A stretch of 64,000 nt of DNA from a virus: IMG/VR virus record IMGVR_UViG_3300025137_000026, positions 1 through 64,000 of that record, one strand, 5' to 3'. This document shows, piece after piece, positions 27,820-35,984 of this stretch. The position numbers and the translations under genes are program-made. The notes beneath the pieces were generated by a model. That model was not told where the DNA came from. It made no database searches and saw nothing but the letters and a program-made list of their open reading frames with translations. Position 1 is the first letter of the stretch. Each line of letters starts with the position of its first letter.

Positions 27820-28860
27820 TTACTTGTGTACATATCCTTCGGTAGTCTTGGTATTAGAATGACCTACAGCCTTACCAATCTCCTCTAAGCTAAGTCCTTG
27901 CTTCTCTAGTCTAGTGATACATGAGTGCCTCAGGGAGTGAAAGCTACGACCTACTATATTTAGCCTTTCGCAGAATCTAGAAAAGTAAACACTAGCCTTT
28001 GATCTTTTCTTAGGATCAGTAGTATCTTTATGCCATTCAGGAAAGCAGTAGATTTCATCTTCTACATCTATTTCGGATAGAACTTTTTTAAGGATTCCTC
28101 CACCAAAGTTTTCATTTGTGGTATCAATTGATACCATTTTATCACGCTTTTCTGTCCATACTACCATTCGGTTTCTATCCTTTATACTAGCCCACTCCAA
28201 GCTAGCAATGTCACCAAGCCTAAGACCAGTCCAATAAGATATTGCGATTGCCTGTCTAAAGAAATACGGAGCATGCTTGATCATCTTATCGACCTCTGCT
28301 TCCTTGAAGACTCTCTTCTTCTTGGGTGTTTTTTGATTATGAAGTAATTTAGATTTATCTATCTTGATGAACATTATTGGGTTAGTAATAACATACATCT
28401 TTATCTGTGCGAAGTTCCACAACTGATTAAGACTAGACCTGCGTAGCGCTCGATTACCCAAGCTTGTACCATCATCAGCATTAATGAAATTAAAGATATT
28501 GCTTTCATTGATCATAGCCATTGGTTTATCATTAAGCTTATAATCACGACCGAATTGATCGTATATTGACATCATGGTGTAGATCGAATTATCGGAGTTA
28601 GCCGAAAGCCTCATGTGCTGTTCATACTCTTTCAACACATCTTTATACTTCATTGACTTACTGCCAATTATTTTAGTTATTACATCGGAGGATAGAACAC
28701 CTATCTTCCCAGCATTCTCTAGCTCTTCGATCTTTAAGTCTTTAATTAATTGCCTAGCTTCTTTTTTATCTTTAGTCCTCAGATTAGTTGATCTTTGTGA
28801 GCCATTCACATCTCGGAAACGCACTGAATAGTTCCCACTCTCACTCTTTATTAATTTCAT
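27820..28860 (-). CDS. Tyrosine recombinase (second of two)
   Basis: A 346-aa phage-integrase-family protein. An N-terminal SAM-like core-binding domain (about 70-165) is followed by the catalytic domain: Arg in YWTGLRLGDIASLEW (about 217), HSLRHSC (about 307), VGHSNTKTTEGYVHK with the nucleophilic Tyr three residues from the end. No attachment site is visible beside it, unlike the other integrase at 57589-58593. It could serve dimer resolution, inversion or integration elsewhere. The upstream GTAACCTAA motif suggests its own transcription start. Confidence 0.85.
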   Translation of the reverse strand: MKLIKSESGNYSVRFRDVNGSQRSTNLRTKDKKEARQLIKDLKIEELENAGKIGVLSSDVITKIIGSKSMKYKDVLKEYEQHMRLSANSDNSIYTMMSIYDQFGRDYKLNDKPMAMINESNIFNFINADDGTSLGNRALRRSSLNQLWNFAQIKMYVITNPIMFIKIDKSKLLHNQKTPKKKRVFKEAEVDKMIKHAPYFFRQAIAISYWTGLRLGDIASLEWASIKDRNRMVVWTEKRDKMVSIDTTNENFGGGILKKVLSEIDVEDEIYCFPEWHKDTTDPKKRSKASVYFSRFCERLNIVGRSFHSLRHSCITRLEKQGLSLEEIGKAVGHSNTKTTEGYVHK

Positions 28861-28863
28861 TTT

Positions 28864-28888
28864 GTTACACTTCTATTAATTAGGTTAC
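28864..28888 (-). promoter_or_regulatory. GTAACCTAA start-proximal motif (recombinase)
   Basis: In gene orientation GTAACCTAA (28888-28880) is followed by GTGTAAC (28868-28864 core) 3 bp before the ATG. It lies in the 34-bp gap between the helicase stop and recombinase start. Confidence 0.55.
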
Positions 28889-28894
28889 ACTTAA

Positions 28895-31381
28895 TCAAGC
28901 TAATTGTTTATCTTGTATTTCAACATCAGCTTGTACGGCTAGCTTGCCTTTTAGCTTATGCCACTTGGCTTCCATTTTAATTTCAGGCTCAGTATCGACA
29001 CGCTCACTATCGAAGCTAAGGAAATGCTCAGCGAATATTTCACTGGCAGAACCCTCCTTGAAGTCAGCAGGTACATACTCACCTAGTAGGCAGATAGTTG
29101 CTGCATCCCTCTTGTCTGCAAGCTTATCGAACATTGCTTCCTCGATGGTATCTTGATTGAGCAGAACCTTGATATTCACATCCTTGGTTGAATTGAGTCT
29201 GTATACTCTACCCATAGCCTGATGAAATGCACCATAGCTCCAGTCAAACGAGCCTATGATCATATTGTTACACTCATTGAAACTATGACCAACTGCACAT
29301 CTTGAACCAAAGGCAAGAACTCTAGTCTTACCACTCTTAAAGTTGTTAGCTTCCCTTACATGGTTACTAGCCTCTGAATCAATTCTTGAGCATTCTATAC
29401 CAGCTTCACCAAGCCTCTTGATTAACTCCGTTGTCTGCCCGCATGAGGACGAGACATGGATAATCTGCTCACCTCGCTCTAGTGTCTCTCCGATAAGTTC
29501 AAGAGTAGTGATCAGCTTGGGATTGAAGTTAGAGTTTACCCATCCGTTATTGAAGTATCTACCAACAGGATCCGCGCAGATACCTCTGAGTCTTTGTAAC
29601 TGCACACCATACTTAGTCTTGGGGTCACGGAATGGAATATTTCTAATGTCAAGGTTGTGGGCATAGAGTTTCTTCTGTGCAAACCCAAGTGGTACACGGA
29701 TAGTCTCAACATTGCAGTCAACCACATCAGGATTGCACTCCTCCTTGGATATGTAGGCAACGATAGATTTAAGTACCTTGAGCAATCTTTGAGTCTGACT
29801 GATTGTTGGTGAAGTCTTTTGGCATACTGACCCATTGCCACGTAAGGACTCCTCGGTGTAGTCTCGCTCTTGAGTTAGAAATGTAGTTCTGAATGCAGTT
29901 TCAGACTCAATAGTGTAAGGCCATCTAGGATTACTTTTCTCTCCATGATACCAATTAGGAACTGCTAACCATCCGGCAAGTGGGAAAATATTGGGTAACA
30001 TGTTCGGCACTGGTGTAGCTGTTAAGCAGTAACGATACTTAGGTTGTAATCGTATTAAGCAACTAGTGATTGCTGAATCTAAGTTCTGCATGATATGTGC
30101 CTCATCAATCAGAGCCATATCAAACTGATGCTTAGTTAGAGTGCAGAGGCTAGGCTTAACAATACAAGTGAATCCATTGCGAGTCTGACCTACACCTCTA
30201 TGCCATTGATTTTCTGTAGCAGGTGGCTTCTCCTTGTCAAAGGGTGCATCAAGGTCAAAGTCTCTGAGCCGTGCGCGAAACTTCTCCTCACGCTTATTAG
30301 CAGCCCAAGCCTTAGGTATCTTCTCGAATGCCTTAGTAGTACAGAATGCATTAGGGTAAGTAATATAAACTCCTGGGGGAAGAGTACCACTCGGTCTAAG
30401 TAAAGACTTGTAATCATCCAATGTAAAAAGGTTATGCACCTTAGTATCAGGAGAGAACTTATTAATCTCTGCTACCCACTGGGCAGGATCATGCTTAGTG
30501 GAATTACCCGAAGCATCCTTCACCGTACCCTTAGGAGCAACAATCAGACATCTCTTAGAGTTCTTAGCATTCTTTATGGCAATAGCCATGCAAGTCTTAC
30601 CAGTGCCTACATCACCACTTACCATAGCCTCATCCACACAAAGGACTCGAGCAATGTAATCCTTCTGCCCAGGGTAGAACGGAATACCATTCAACTCTTC
30701 CAACTGCGTGAGCTTATGGTTGTAGTGTTCAAACAGCTTTGGTCTTAGTTCAGCAACCGTCTTAATATCTAGCATATCAAAGAAGCTCCACACCTTTGTA
30801 CTAGGGAACTCACCTTGTCCGACTGGATTATCTCGGAATGTGAACTCTTGGTTATCATCATCCTTGAATACATAACCAGCATCCACTCCATATCTCTCAA
30901 TCTCATGATCAATGACATAGGTTCTGCCGTCTGCATCGGTATGCATCTTCTTGCTAGATAACGGACGAGTATAAGAGTACTTGAGCCTACGGAACTTGTA
31001 CTTATTTCCCTTAGTTATCTTTGGCCATGAGCCTTCACCGAAGAACTTAAAGTCCTTGGGGCGCTCAGGTTGCTCGAGTGCTTCCAGTACTTTCACTTCA
31101 TCAATCATGCCAACCATCTCATAGGGAGTCATTGGGCGTATTGGTGGAGAGGTGAACTTGGATTCATTTAAAGCCTCATTGATTGAAGCTTTGGAGTTAG
31201 GCTCGATGTCTACGGAATCATGGTTGTATAACTCCTGTAGTACTCGTCTGTCTGTAGACACTACTACTAGTGCCATTGGAGTCATGCCATCCACATAGGA
31301 CAGCTTAGCATCGATGCTTTTATTTTTGGTAGGCTTGGTACGTATAGCACCAAGTGGGTTAAGCCACATATTATATTTCAT
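28895..31381 (-). CDS. SF2 (SNF2-like) DNA helicase/ATPase
   Basis: An 828-aa protein. Helicase motifs in order: Walker A SGDVGTGKTCMA (about 258), DEAHIMQN (about 427), LTATPVPN (about 451), and motif VI QAMGRVYRLN (about 735). The N-terminal 220 residues are a phage-specific region. Similar phage SNF2-type ATPases act in replication, recombination or DNA remodelling. It is the first large gene of the leftward cluster after the recombinase and is preceded by a 257-bp gap. Confidence 0.8.
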   Translation of the reverse strand: MKYNMWLNPLGAIRTKPTKNKSIDAKLSYVDGMTPMALVVVSTDRRVLQELYNHDSVDIEPNSKASINEALNESKFTSPPIRPMTPYEMVGMIDEVKVLEALEQPERPKDFKFFGEGSWPKITKGNKYKFRRLKYSYTRPLSSKKMHTDADGRTYVIDHEIERYGVDAGYVFKDDDNQEFTFRDNPVGQGEFPSTKVWSFFDMLDIKTVAELRPKLFEHYNHKLTQLEELNGIPFYPGQKDYIARVLCVDEAMVSGDVGTGKTCMAIAIKNAKNSKRCLIVAPKGTVKDASGNSTKHDPAQWVAEINKFSPDTKVHNLFTLDDYKSLLRPSGTLPPGVYITYPNAFCTTKAFEKIPKAWAANKREEKFRARLRDFDLDAPFDKEKPPATENQWHRGVGQTRNGFTCIVKPSLCTLTKHQFDMALIDEAHIMQNLDSAITSCLIRLQPKYRYCLTATPVPNMLPNIFPLAGWLAVPNWYHGEKSNPRWPYTIESETAFRTTFLTQERDYTEESLRGNGSVCQKTSPTISQTQRLLKVLKSIVAYISKEECNPDVVDCNVETIRVPLGFAQKKLYAHNLDIRNIPFRDPKTKYGVQLQRLRGICADPVGRYFNNGWVNSNFNPKLITTLELIGETLERGEQIIHVSSSCGQTTELIKRLGEAGIECSRIDSEASNHVREANNFKSGKTRVLAFGSRCAVGHSFNECNNMIIGSFDWSYGAFHQAMGRVYRLNSTKDVNIKVLLNQDTIEEAMFDKLADKRDAATICLLGEYVPADFKEGSASEIFAEHFLSFDSERVDTEPEIKMEAKWHKLKGKLAVQADVEIQDKQLA

Positions 31382-31638
31382 TATGTTTTCTTTCTGTTAG
31401 CGGGTTATTATTAAGCGGCCAAGGCTTTTGGTTTCTTTGGGTTTGGTTAACGCAACCAATAAGGGCAGGTTTCGGGTCTTCACATGGATTTGATGCCCAT
31501 GCTCGCCATATCCCTTCTCTCCGCATCCGCAGATTCCCCCGACTCGGGTAGCACAATACAAATGCTCCTTCGTCATAAAATGGGGGTATAGACGGAGAGT
31601 CTATAGAACCCTCTGGTTACAAATTTATTTAATGCGGA
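31382..31638. other. 257-bp intergenic region with a small hairpin
   Basis: No convincing gene. TATAGAC-GGAGA-GTCTATA at 31587-31605 is a 7-bp perfect stem that follows the stop of the leftward gene at 31639; the T-run after it is weak, so it may be a poor terminator or processing site. GTAACC occurs at 31617-31612 without a nearby start. The helicase promoter or leader presumably lies here. Confidence 0.5.
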
Positions 31639-31914
31639 CTATTCTTCTTCTGGCATCTTATGTAGGGCATAACCAAGTTGTCCTTGGTCATTCATTTCCC
31701 ATATCATAAGCATAGCTCCACCCTCTAGTTGAGTGTAGCAATCAGGGTACAAATCAATGGGCAGTTTAAGCTCCTCGAACCTATGCATAAGTGCTTCATT
31801 CTTATTCCACTTATCCATAGGAATTGCGTTATGCATAAACTGATCATAGGTTGCCTCGATGTTGAAGGGTGGGGGGGCAGGTAGTTCCTGCGCACCATCT
31901 ATACGATTACTCAT
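31639..31914 (-). CDS. Hypothetical protein (91 aa)
   Basis: Starts in an ATGA overlap with the upstream gene. It has a Pro-rich N-terminus (ELPAPPPF) and a C-terminal region with EGGAMLMIWEMNDQGQLGY, a mixed alpha/beta profile. No family is recognised. Confidence 0.6.
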   Translation of the reverse strand: MSNRIDGAQELPAPPPFNIEATYDQFMHNAIPMDKWNKNEALMHRFEELKLPIDLYPDCYTQLEGGAMLMIWEMNDQGQLGYALHKMPEEE

Positions 31915-32438
31915 TCTGCTATAGAGATATACATGGATTCAACAGCGTTAGACATTTCCTCTCGGACAACCTCTCGCACTATCTCCCTTACCCTCTCCTC
32001 GGTTATACCAGCATTGTTATGCTTAAGTAATGTAGATATAGCAGAAGCTATCTCTAGTTGCTCTGGCTCCCTCTTGGTAACCTTACCACTCTTGGTTACC
32101 TTTGTAGGCTTAGGCTTCTCCTCAACGATAGGCTGAGTAGGATCGGAAACCTCAACATATGCCTCGCGATCAATAGGATTACCCTTAATGAACGAGAGTA
32201 TATCCTTGTAGACCTTCTCCTTTGATGCGTCCAACTGATCATTGAACTCATCATTATCCTCATGCCAACCACCCTTGGGTACAGGGAGGAAGTCTCCATC
32301 TGTATCCATGACTAAGGCTTGCAGAGACTCTGCATCCTCATGGAGGTTATCTTGAAGCCATGCATTGACTGCACCTCTGACGTTATTATTAGCCTTTTGA
32401 AGGGCAATTATCTTTTTGTATGTATCACTCGTAGTCAT
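31911..32438 (-). CDS. Hypothetical acidic protein (175 aa)
   Basis: The start is placed at the ATG 32438 (MTTSDTYKKIIALQKANNN) because the GTAACCCAA motif lies immediately upstream; a longer form would run through that motif. An acidic N-terminal half is followed by a Lys/Pro linker (EEKPKPTKVTKSGKVTKREP) and a C-terminal helix with VREIVREVVREEM, perhaps a protein-binding segment. Function unknown. Confidence 0.6.
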   Translation of the reverse strand: MTTSDTYKKIIALQKANNNVRGAVNAWLQDNLHEDAESLQALVMDTDGDFLPVPKGGWHEDNDEFNDQLDASKEKVYKDILSFIKGNPIDREAYVEVSDPTQPIVEEKPKPTKVTKSGKVTKREPEQLEIASAISTLLKHNNAGITEERVREIVREVVREEMSNAVESMYISIAE

Positions 32439-32461
32439 AGTTATTTTTATTTTTGGGTTAC
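32439..32461 (-). promoter_or_regulatory. GTAACCCAA start-proximal motif
   Basis: GTAACCCAA (32461-32453) then AATAACT directly before the ATG at 32438. It overlaps the last 4 bp of the methyltransferase gene. Confidence 0.5.
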
Positions 32462-34089
32462 ATTTTAATGAACTCTGCAAACAATATTCTGTATGCACGT
32501 TCAGCTTGGGCTGGCACTATGCCATTCCCTAAGAGTCTGAGTCTTGGGACTCGTAGAGCCATGATTTCGGGAGAAGCGTAGTATTCTTGTGGAGTCCTTG
32601 GATTTGCTCCACCCATGCCGGATTCAACTTGCCGTGTATATTGAGTCTCCCCAAGTTCCTCGCTAGTGATGCTTGATTGCTGTTCACTTCGCTCTTCGGA
32701 TTCTTGTTGTGATCGTACTGGGCTGGCGTCCCCCATTGTGGTAGACGAGCTAAGTCCCGACCCAGGCACTTCTGATTCGAGTCCGTTGCTGTCCTTGCTC
32801 CCTCCACATGATCCGATGCTTGTGGGGTTGCCCACTTCTCGGGATTCTCCATATGTTCCACTGCGTCCCTCAGTTTCGCTCCGTACTTCGTTCCGTTCTC
32901 CCTCGTTGCCGTGAAGCCCGTGTCCGTCATCTTCACATCCTTGGCTACTCCTCCTTCTACTAGTCCTGCTACCGTTGGTGTTGGGAACATTATCTCGGGA
33001 TTCATCTCGGGATTCACTACATCTTCCCTCAGATTCTTGCATCCTCCCTTCTTCTTGTTGCGAGCAAGTGCTTCCCCTGTCTTCGGTGGAAGTACATCCA
33101 TCGTGTTTGGGGTTGCCCATGCTTTGGCGGATGCTTCCTTCGATTGTTGAATAGCCGTCTCCGTTATCGCCACATGGCTGAGCATCTTCTGCTTCTGATT
33201 GCCCAACGGACGAGTTGCTTTCTCCTCCCCCGTGGTTGGAGTTGGCCAAGTCTTCTGATCCGATAGAGCTACTGCCGACAGACTTGGATTCTGTCTGTTC
33301 TTCTCCGACTCGGGAGTCCCATCCGTCTTCCCCGTCCTTGGGGTAGGCCATGATGACCCTTGGTTCTTCCCATCCGTGCTGAGCTTCCCCTGGACGTGAA
33401 GGCCATGTACCTGCTCGCCAAGGTTGCTCTTCCCCCGATCCGTCAAGCAAGCTCGGGAGTCTTGCTCCTTCGGTGTCCCCCACTGATCGTTCAGACTCAT
33501 CTGGGTTTGCGTTTCGGAAGAGCATGAAGACACGCTTACGTTGGTGAGGCGCGCCTTCTTCACTCGCGCTGACCACTGTGAACGCACCCTCGTAACCAAT
33601 TTCTTCCATTCGTCCCAAGACATATTTGAGTACGCTTGTGTTCTGCTCGCCACCGAACTTACAACTGATGATGCCCTCGACATTTTCGAGTGCGACCCAG
33701 TTGGGACGGCAAAGATCAACTCCGTTTGCAATGAAGGGGAAGAGGTGTCTTGGGTCTTCAGTTCCTTTCCGAATCCCTGACGATGAGAAGGGCTGGCAAG
33801 GGAAGCCCGCAGATAAGATGTCCACGCATCCACGGAACTTTCCGTATGGGAACTCTTTAACATCCGTAAAGACAGGAGCCTCAGCCAATTCACCCTCTTC
33901 AATCTTAGCAACCAAGTTCGCGCAAGCGTATCCTTCCCGTTCCACGTATGCGATTTCTCGCAAGTTTGGGAATATTCCTCTAAGTCCTCTGCCCATTCCT
34001 TCGTATCCCGAACACATAGAGAGGTGAGTAACGACGTTATTGGTAAGTATACCTTGTATTTGCTTTTCTTCATAGTTTTCATCATTCAT
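32458..34089 (-). CDS. DNA (cytosine-5) methyltransferase
   Basis: A 543-aa protein with C5-MTase motifs: I (HLSMCSGYEGMGRGL, 21-35), IV with catalytic Cys97 (SAGFPCQPFSSSG), VI (ALENVEGI, about 133), VIII (EEGAPHQRKRVFMLF, about 175), and a C-terminal IX/X (RLRLLGNGIVPAQAERAYRIL, about 515-535). Residues about 195-495, where the target-recognition region should be, are low-complexity Ser/Gly/Glu/Arg with recurring VGDT, LANS, MGNP, VGNP and MGDA units. This stretch is overprinted by a second gene in the +1 frame, which explains its odd composition. Likely methylates phage DNA against host restriction (family knowledge). Confidence 0.85.
   Translation of the reverse strand: MNDENYEEKQIQGILTNNVVTHLSMCSGYEGMGRGLRGIFPNLREIAYVEREGYACANLVAKIEEGELAEAPVFTDVKEFPYGKFRGCVDILSAGFPCQPFSSSGIRKGTEDPRHLFPFIANGVDLCRPNWVALENVEGIISCKFGGEQNTSVLKYVLGRMEEIGYEGAFTVVSASEEGAPHQRKRVFMLFRNANPDESERSVGDTEGARLPSLLDGSGEEQPWRAGTWPSRPGEAQHGWEEPRVIMAYPKDGEDGWDSRVGEEQTESKSVGSSSIGSEDLANSNHGGGESNSSVGQSEAEDAQPCGDNGDGYSTIEGSIRQSMGNPKHDGCTSTEDRGSTCSQQEEGRMQESEGRCSESRDESRDNVPNTNGSRTSRRRSSQGCEDDGHGLHGNEGERNEVRSETEGRSGTYGESREVGNPTSIGSCGGSKDSNGLESEVPGSGLSSSTTMGDASPVRSQQESEERSEQQSSITSEELGETQYTRQVESGMGGANPRTPQEYYASPEIMALRVPRLRLLGNGIVPAQAERAYRILFAEFIKM
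32529..33500 (-). CDS. Overprinted WPTP-repeat protein inside the methyltransferase gene
   Basis: A 323-aa frame on the same strand, wholly inside the methyltransferase gene. From the internal ATG (MSLNDQWGTPKEQDS) it carries seven units: WGTP (7), WPTP (51, 85), WATP (about 128), FPTP, WATP, WGTP, and ends with GKLNPAWVEQIQGL. WPTPxAxD repeats closing with LNPxWVEWLMG are a recognised protein type associated with phage and bacterial methyltransferases. Each unit lies exactly opposite a (V/L/M)(A/G)(N/D)(S/P/T) unit of the methyltransferase frame. Function unknown; possibly the second half of a split target-recognition module. No clear ribosome-binding site; expression unproven. Confidence 0.6.
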   Translation of the reverse strand: MSLNDQWGTPKEQDSRACLTDRGKSNLGEQVHGLHVQGKLSTDGKNQGSSWPTPRTGKTDGTPESEKNRQNPSLSAVALSDQKTWPTPTTGEEKATRPLGNQKQKMLSHVAITETAIQQSKEASAKAWATPNTMDVLPPKTGEALARNKKKGGCKNLREDVVNPEMNPEIMFPTPTVAGLVEGGVAKDVKMTDTGFTATRENGTKYGAKLRDAVEHMENPEKWATPQASDHVEGARTATDSNQKCLGRDLARLPQWGTPAQYDHNKNPKSEVNSNQASLARNLGRLNIHGKLNPAWVEQIQGLHKNTTLLPKSWLYESQDSDS

Positions 34090-34121
34090 TTTATTTATTG
34101 TTATATTTATATTTAGGTTAC
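34090..34121 (-). promoter_or_regulatory. GTAACCTAA start-proximal motif (methyltransferase)
   Basis: GTAACCTAA (34121-34113) followed by ATATAAATATAAC and an AT-only leader to the ATG at 34089; no Shine-Dalgarno. Confidence 0.55.
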
Positions 34122-34135
34122 AATCTTATTATTCC

Positions 34136-34513
34136 TTATAGTCCGTACCTCGCTAGTTCAGCCTCTTCCTTGGCAGATTCCATGGCAGACTCTATAGCAT
34201 CCTCAAGTTCAACTTGCATAGCTATAGACTCCATCACTTTATCCTTACCCTCTTTGAGCAGAGTAAAGATATTTACCTCGCAAGCATCCAGCAGGCACTT
34301 CCCATCTTTATATTTACCACTGACATTAAGCTCAGATAAATCTGTTAGCTTTACATCAACAGCTTGATGTCCATTACCAGGGTGCCACACATAAGTGTCT
34401 CCATAAGGGAGAGAACCCACAGCAGTATCCTCGACACCAAACTCCACCGTACCCGAAGCGATTACATCGATTCCAAACACGGTCATTTCTTCTTGTTCAA
34501 ACGTATGTTCCAT
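34136..34513 (-). CDS. Hypothetical acidic protein (125 aa)
   Basis: Beta-type N-terminal part (VFGIDVIASGTVEFGVEDTA) and a helical, acidic C-terminus (ELEDAIESAMESAKEEAELA). Start follows the GTAACCTAA motif. Family not recognised. Confidence 0.6.
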   Translation of the reverse strand: MEHTFEQEEMTVFGIDVIASGTVEFGVEDTAVGSLPYGDTYVWHPGNGHQAVDVKLTDLSELNVSGKYKDGKCLLDACEVNIFTLLKEGKDKVMESIAMQVELEDAIESAMESAKEEAELARYGL

Positions 34514-34537
34514 ATGTTATATATTATATTAGGTTAC
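34514..34537 (-). promoter_or_regulatory. GTAACCTAA start-proximal motif
   Basis: GTAACCTAATATAATATATAAC (34537-34516) lies 2 bp before the ATG at 34513. A TATAAT sequence is embedded, so a -10 element with a near-leaderless transcript is possible. Confidence 0.55.
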
Positions 34538-34566
34538 AATTATAAAAAAAGCAGCTAGTTTCTTAA

Positions 34567-34902
34567 TCATTCTGCTGCCCATCCAACGAAGTAGTATAGT
34601 TTACTCTTCTTGGTACTCTGCTTCGAGGGGAACTCAATGCCATAGCACTCTCTCTTGTCGCACTCCTCAATGGCTTTTTCCTCGAACTTTTCTTTGCACT
34701 CCTTTAGAAACTTCTGAGTCTTCCGGCGAGTACCTAGTAGTTCATTGAACCACTTGCTCATATCTCTGAACCCGTCACAAGTGCTGATCGTTCCGTTGTA
34801 TGGATCATGTCCTGATTCATACTCTGCGCTCTTTACTAGTTGATTAAAGGCAGTACTCATATCGACTGCTCTTGTTGATGTGTATATATCTGATGCTCCC
34901 AT
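34567..34902 (-). CDS. Conserved-type phage protein (111 aa)
   Basis: The N-terminal MGASDIYTSTRAVDMSTAFN and YESGHDPYNGTISTCDGF resemble small phage proteins with an MGA... AFxxAVxxAxYExGHxxYxGTI pattern. The C-terminus is Lys/Cys-containing and ends YYFVGWAAE. The start touches the end of the upstream gene (1-bp overlap). Function unknown. Confidence 0.6.
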   Translation of the reverse strand: MGASDIYTSTRAVDMSTAFNQLVKSAEYESGHDPYNGTISTCDGFRDMSKWFNELLGTRRKTQKFLKECKEKFEEKAIEECDKRECYGIEFPSKQSTKKSKLYYFVGWAAE

Positions 34903-35318
34903 TATTCTGTTTCTCCTTTGTTTAGTATTACGTGGTTAATATCCATTTCAAGCCTATCGGCTCTGGCATTTAGTTCTTCTCTCATTTGACTAGCAAACTT
35001 GCCAAACTCATCAGTTGATTTCTCTCTCAATAGATGAACTACATCTTCCCAGGCAGTCATGCCCCGATCATAAACCTCTGACTCGACGTGTCGCTTTCCA
35101 CCAATGATGTCAGAAGGGCCTTGATGTAATTTGACTATAGCATTAGCCATATCTTGAGACATGTAGGGCGTTGGTTTTACACCTGTCTGTCCTCGCTTAT
35201 TCATATTCGTCCCACGTTTCACTTGGTATGCTTGGTACATTTTAGCATACTCATCCATTCTCACTAGGTTGCCCCCACAAAAGGGGACATACGTTTTAGT
35301 TATTGTTATTGTTTCCAT
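34902..35318 (-). CDS. Hypothetical protein (138 aa)
   Basis: Mixed composition, helical C-terminal half (REELNARADRLEMDINHVIL). AAGGAGGAAATAAATA precedes the ATG, a strong ribosome-binding site inside the preceding 48-codon gene. Function unknown. Confidence 0.6.
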   Translation of the reverse strand: METITITKTYVPFCGGNLVRMDEYAKMYQAYQVKRGTNMNKRGQTGVKPTPYMSQDMANAIVKLHQGPSDIIGGKRHVESEVYDRGMTAWEDVVHLLREKSTDEFGKFASQMREELNARADRLEMDINHVILNKGETE

Positions 35319-35442
35319 TATTTATTTCCTCCTTGGTTATTTTGATTTTGATTCCTTTTTCATAGCTTATCCACATGATCGTCTGACCACGCTTAACTTG
35401 TAGGCATTCATCATGTGTTAGTTTTATTTCTAGTTCTTCCAT
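35296..35442 (-). CDS. Small protein (48 aa)
   Basis: MEELEIKLTHDECLQVKRGQ... with AATGGAGGAAATAAAGAA before the ATG. Its last codons overlap the start of the next gene by 23 bp and encode an Asn-rich tail (NNGNNNN). A good ribosome-binding site and tight spacing support it. Confidence 0.55.
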   Translation of the reverse strand: MEELEIKLTHDECLQVKRGQTIMWISYEKGIKIKITKEEINNGNNNNN

Positions 35443-35446
35443 TTCT

Positions 35447-35746
35447 TTATTTCCTCCATTGGTTTAATCTATTGTCGTGCCATTGATTCCAGTCATCACT
35501 TATTGCTTTGTTCATTCCCTCAAGGATTCTATCGAAGTCCCCGTACTTTTCGGAATAACTCCACCTTAAGAAGTCTTCAGATGCGTGTAGTTCACCCGTT
35601 AGGCTTAGTTGCCTCCATGTGCATACTATTCGGTCATTCCAATCCACAGGGTAACTTCCGCATGATAACTTTAAGTCACCATTGGTATGCCTTTGGATTA
35701 GGATACTGAAGTTATCATCAATGTGATGGTGTATTGTTCTCATCAT
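35447..35746 (-). CDS. Hypothetical protein (98-99 aa)
   Basis: Two adjacent ATGs (35746, 35743) follow AAAGGATAA; the second has the better spacing. His- and Trp-rich (HHHIDD, TWRQLSL, DWNQWHD). Overlaps the upstream gene by 29 bp. Family not recognised. Confidence 0.55.
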   Translation of the reverse strand: MMRTIHHHIDDNFSILIQRHTNGDLKLSCGSYPVDWNDRIVCTWRQLSLTGELHASEDFLRWSYSEKYGDFDRILEGMNKAISDDWNQWHDNRLNQWRK

Positions 35747-35984
35747 TTATCCTTTCTGTATCGTAATTAGAGTCTCCGTCTTCTGTTATGAATCCAGCCT
35801 CTATAGCGAATCCTCGCCATTTTCGTGGGACTTTTACTGCATCGACAATTTCTCCTCTATCTAAAGTAAGGCCTAATTGACACGCCTCCCGAATATTTGC
35901 TCCATCATCAATCAACTTTGTTACAAACTTTAGGGTTTCCTTGCTTAACATACTTAATGGCCCAGTTCTTGTTCTCTTACTCAT
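35718..35984 (-). CDS. Hypothetical protein (88 aa), possible HTH
   Basis: Residues 15-45 (KETLKFVTKLIDDGANIREACQ) read like a helix-turn-helix of terminase-small or resolvase type. The C-terminus EDGDSNYDTERINDEN is shared with the 52-aa product of the next gene upstream, because the DNA is duplicated. Confidence 0.55.
   Translation of the reverse strand: MSKRTRTGPLSMLSKETLKFVTKLIDDGANIREACQLGLTLDRGEIVDAVKVPRKWRGFAIEAGFITEDGDSNYDTERINDENNTPSH
35748..35784. repeat. Gene-end/RBS repeat, copy 1
   Basis: A 37-bp block matching 35989-36025 at 32 of 37 positions. It carries the 3' end of one gene and the AAGGATA ribosome-binding site of the next. Confidence 0.75.

Noticed and set aside
31371-31556. 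A 61-codon leftward frame before the SF2 helicase
   Set aside because: GTG start without ribosome-binding site, Trp/Pro/Arg-rich random-looking product, overlaps the helicase start.
33501-34085. The inner methyltransferase frame continues open upstream to 34085
   Set aside because: Its product there is not protein-like and lies opposite the conserved catalytic domain; the WPTP protein is better started at the internal ATG 33500.
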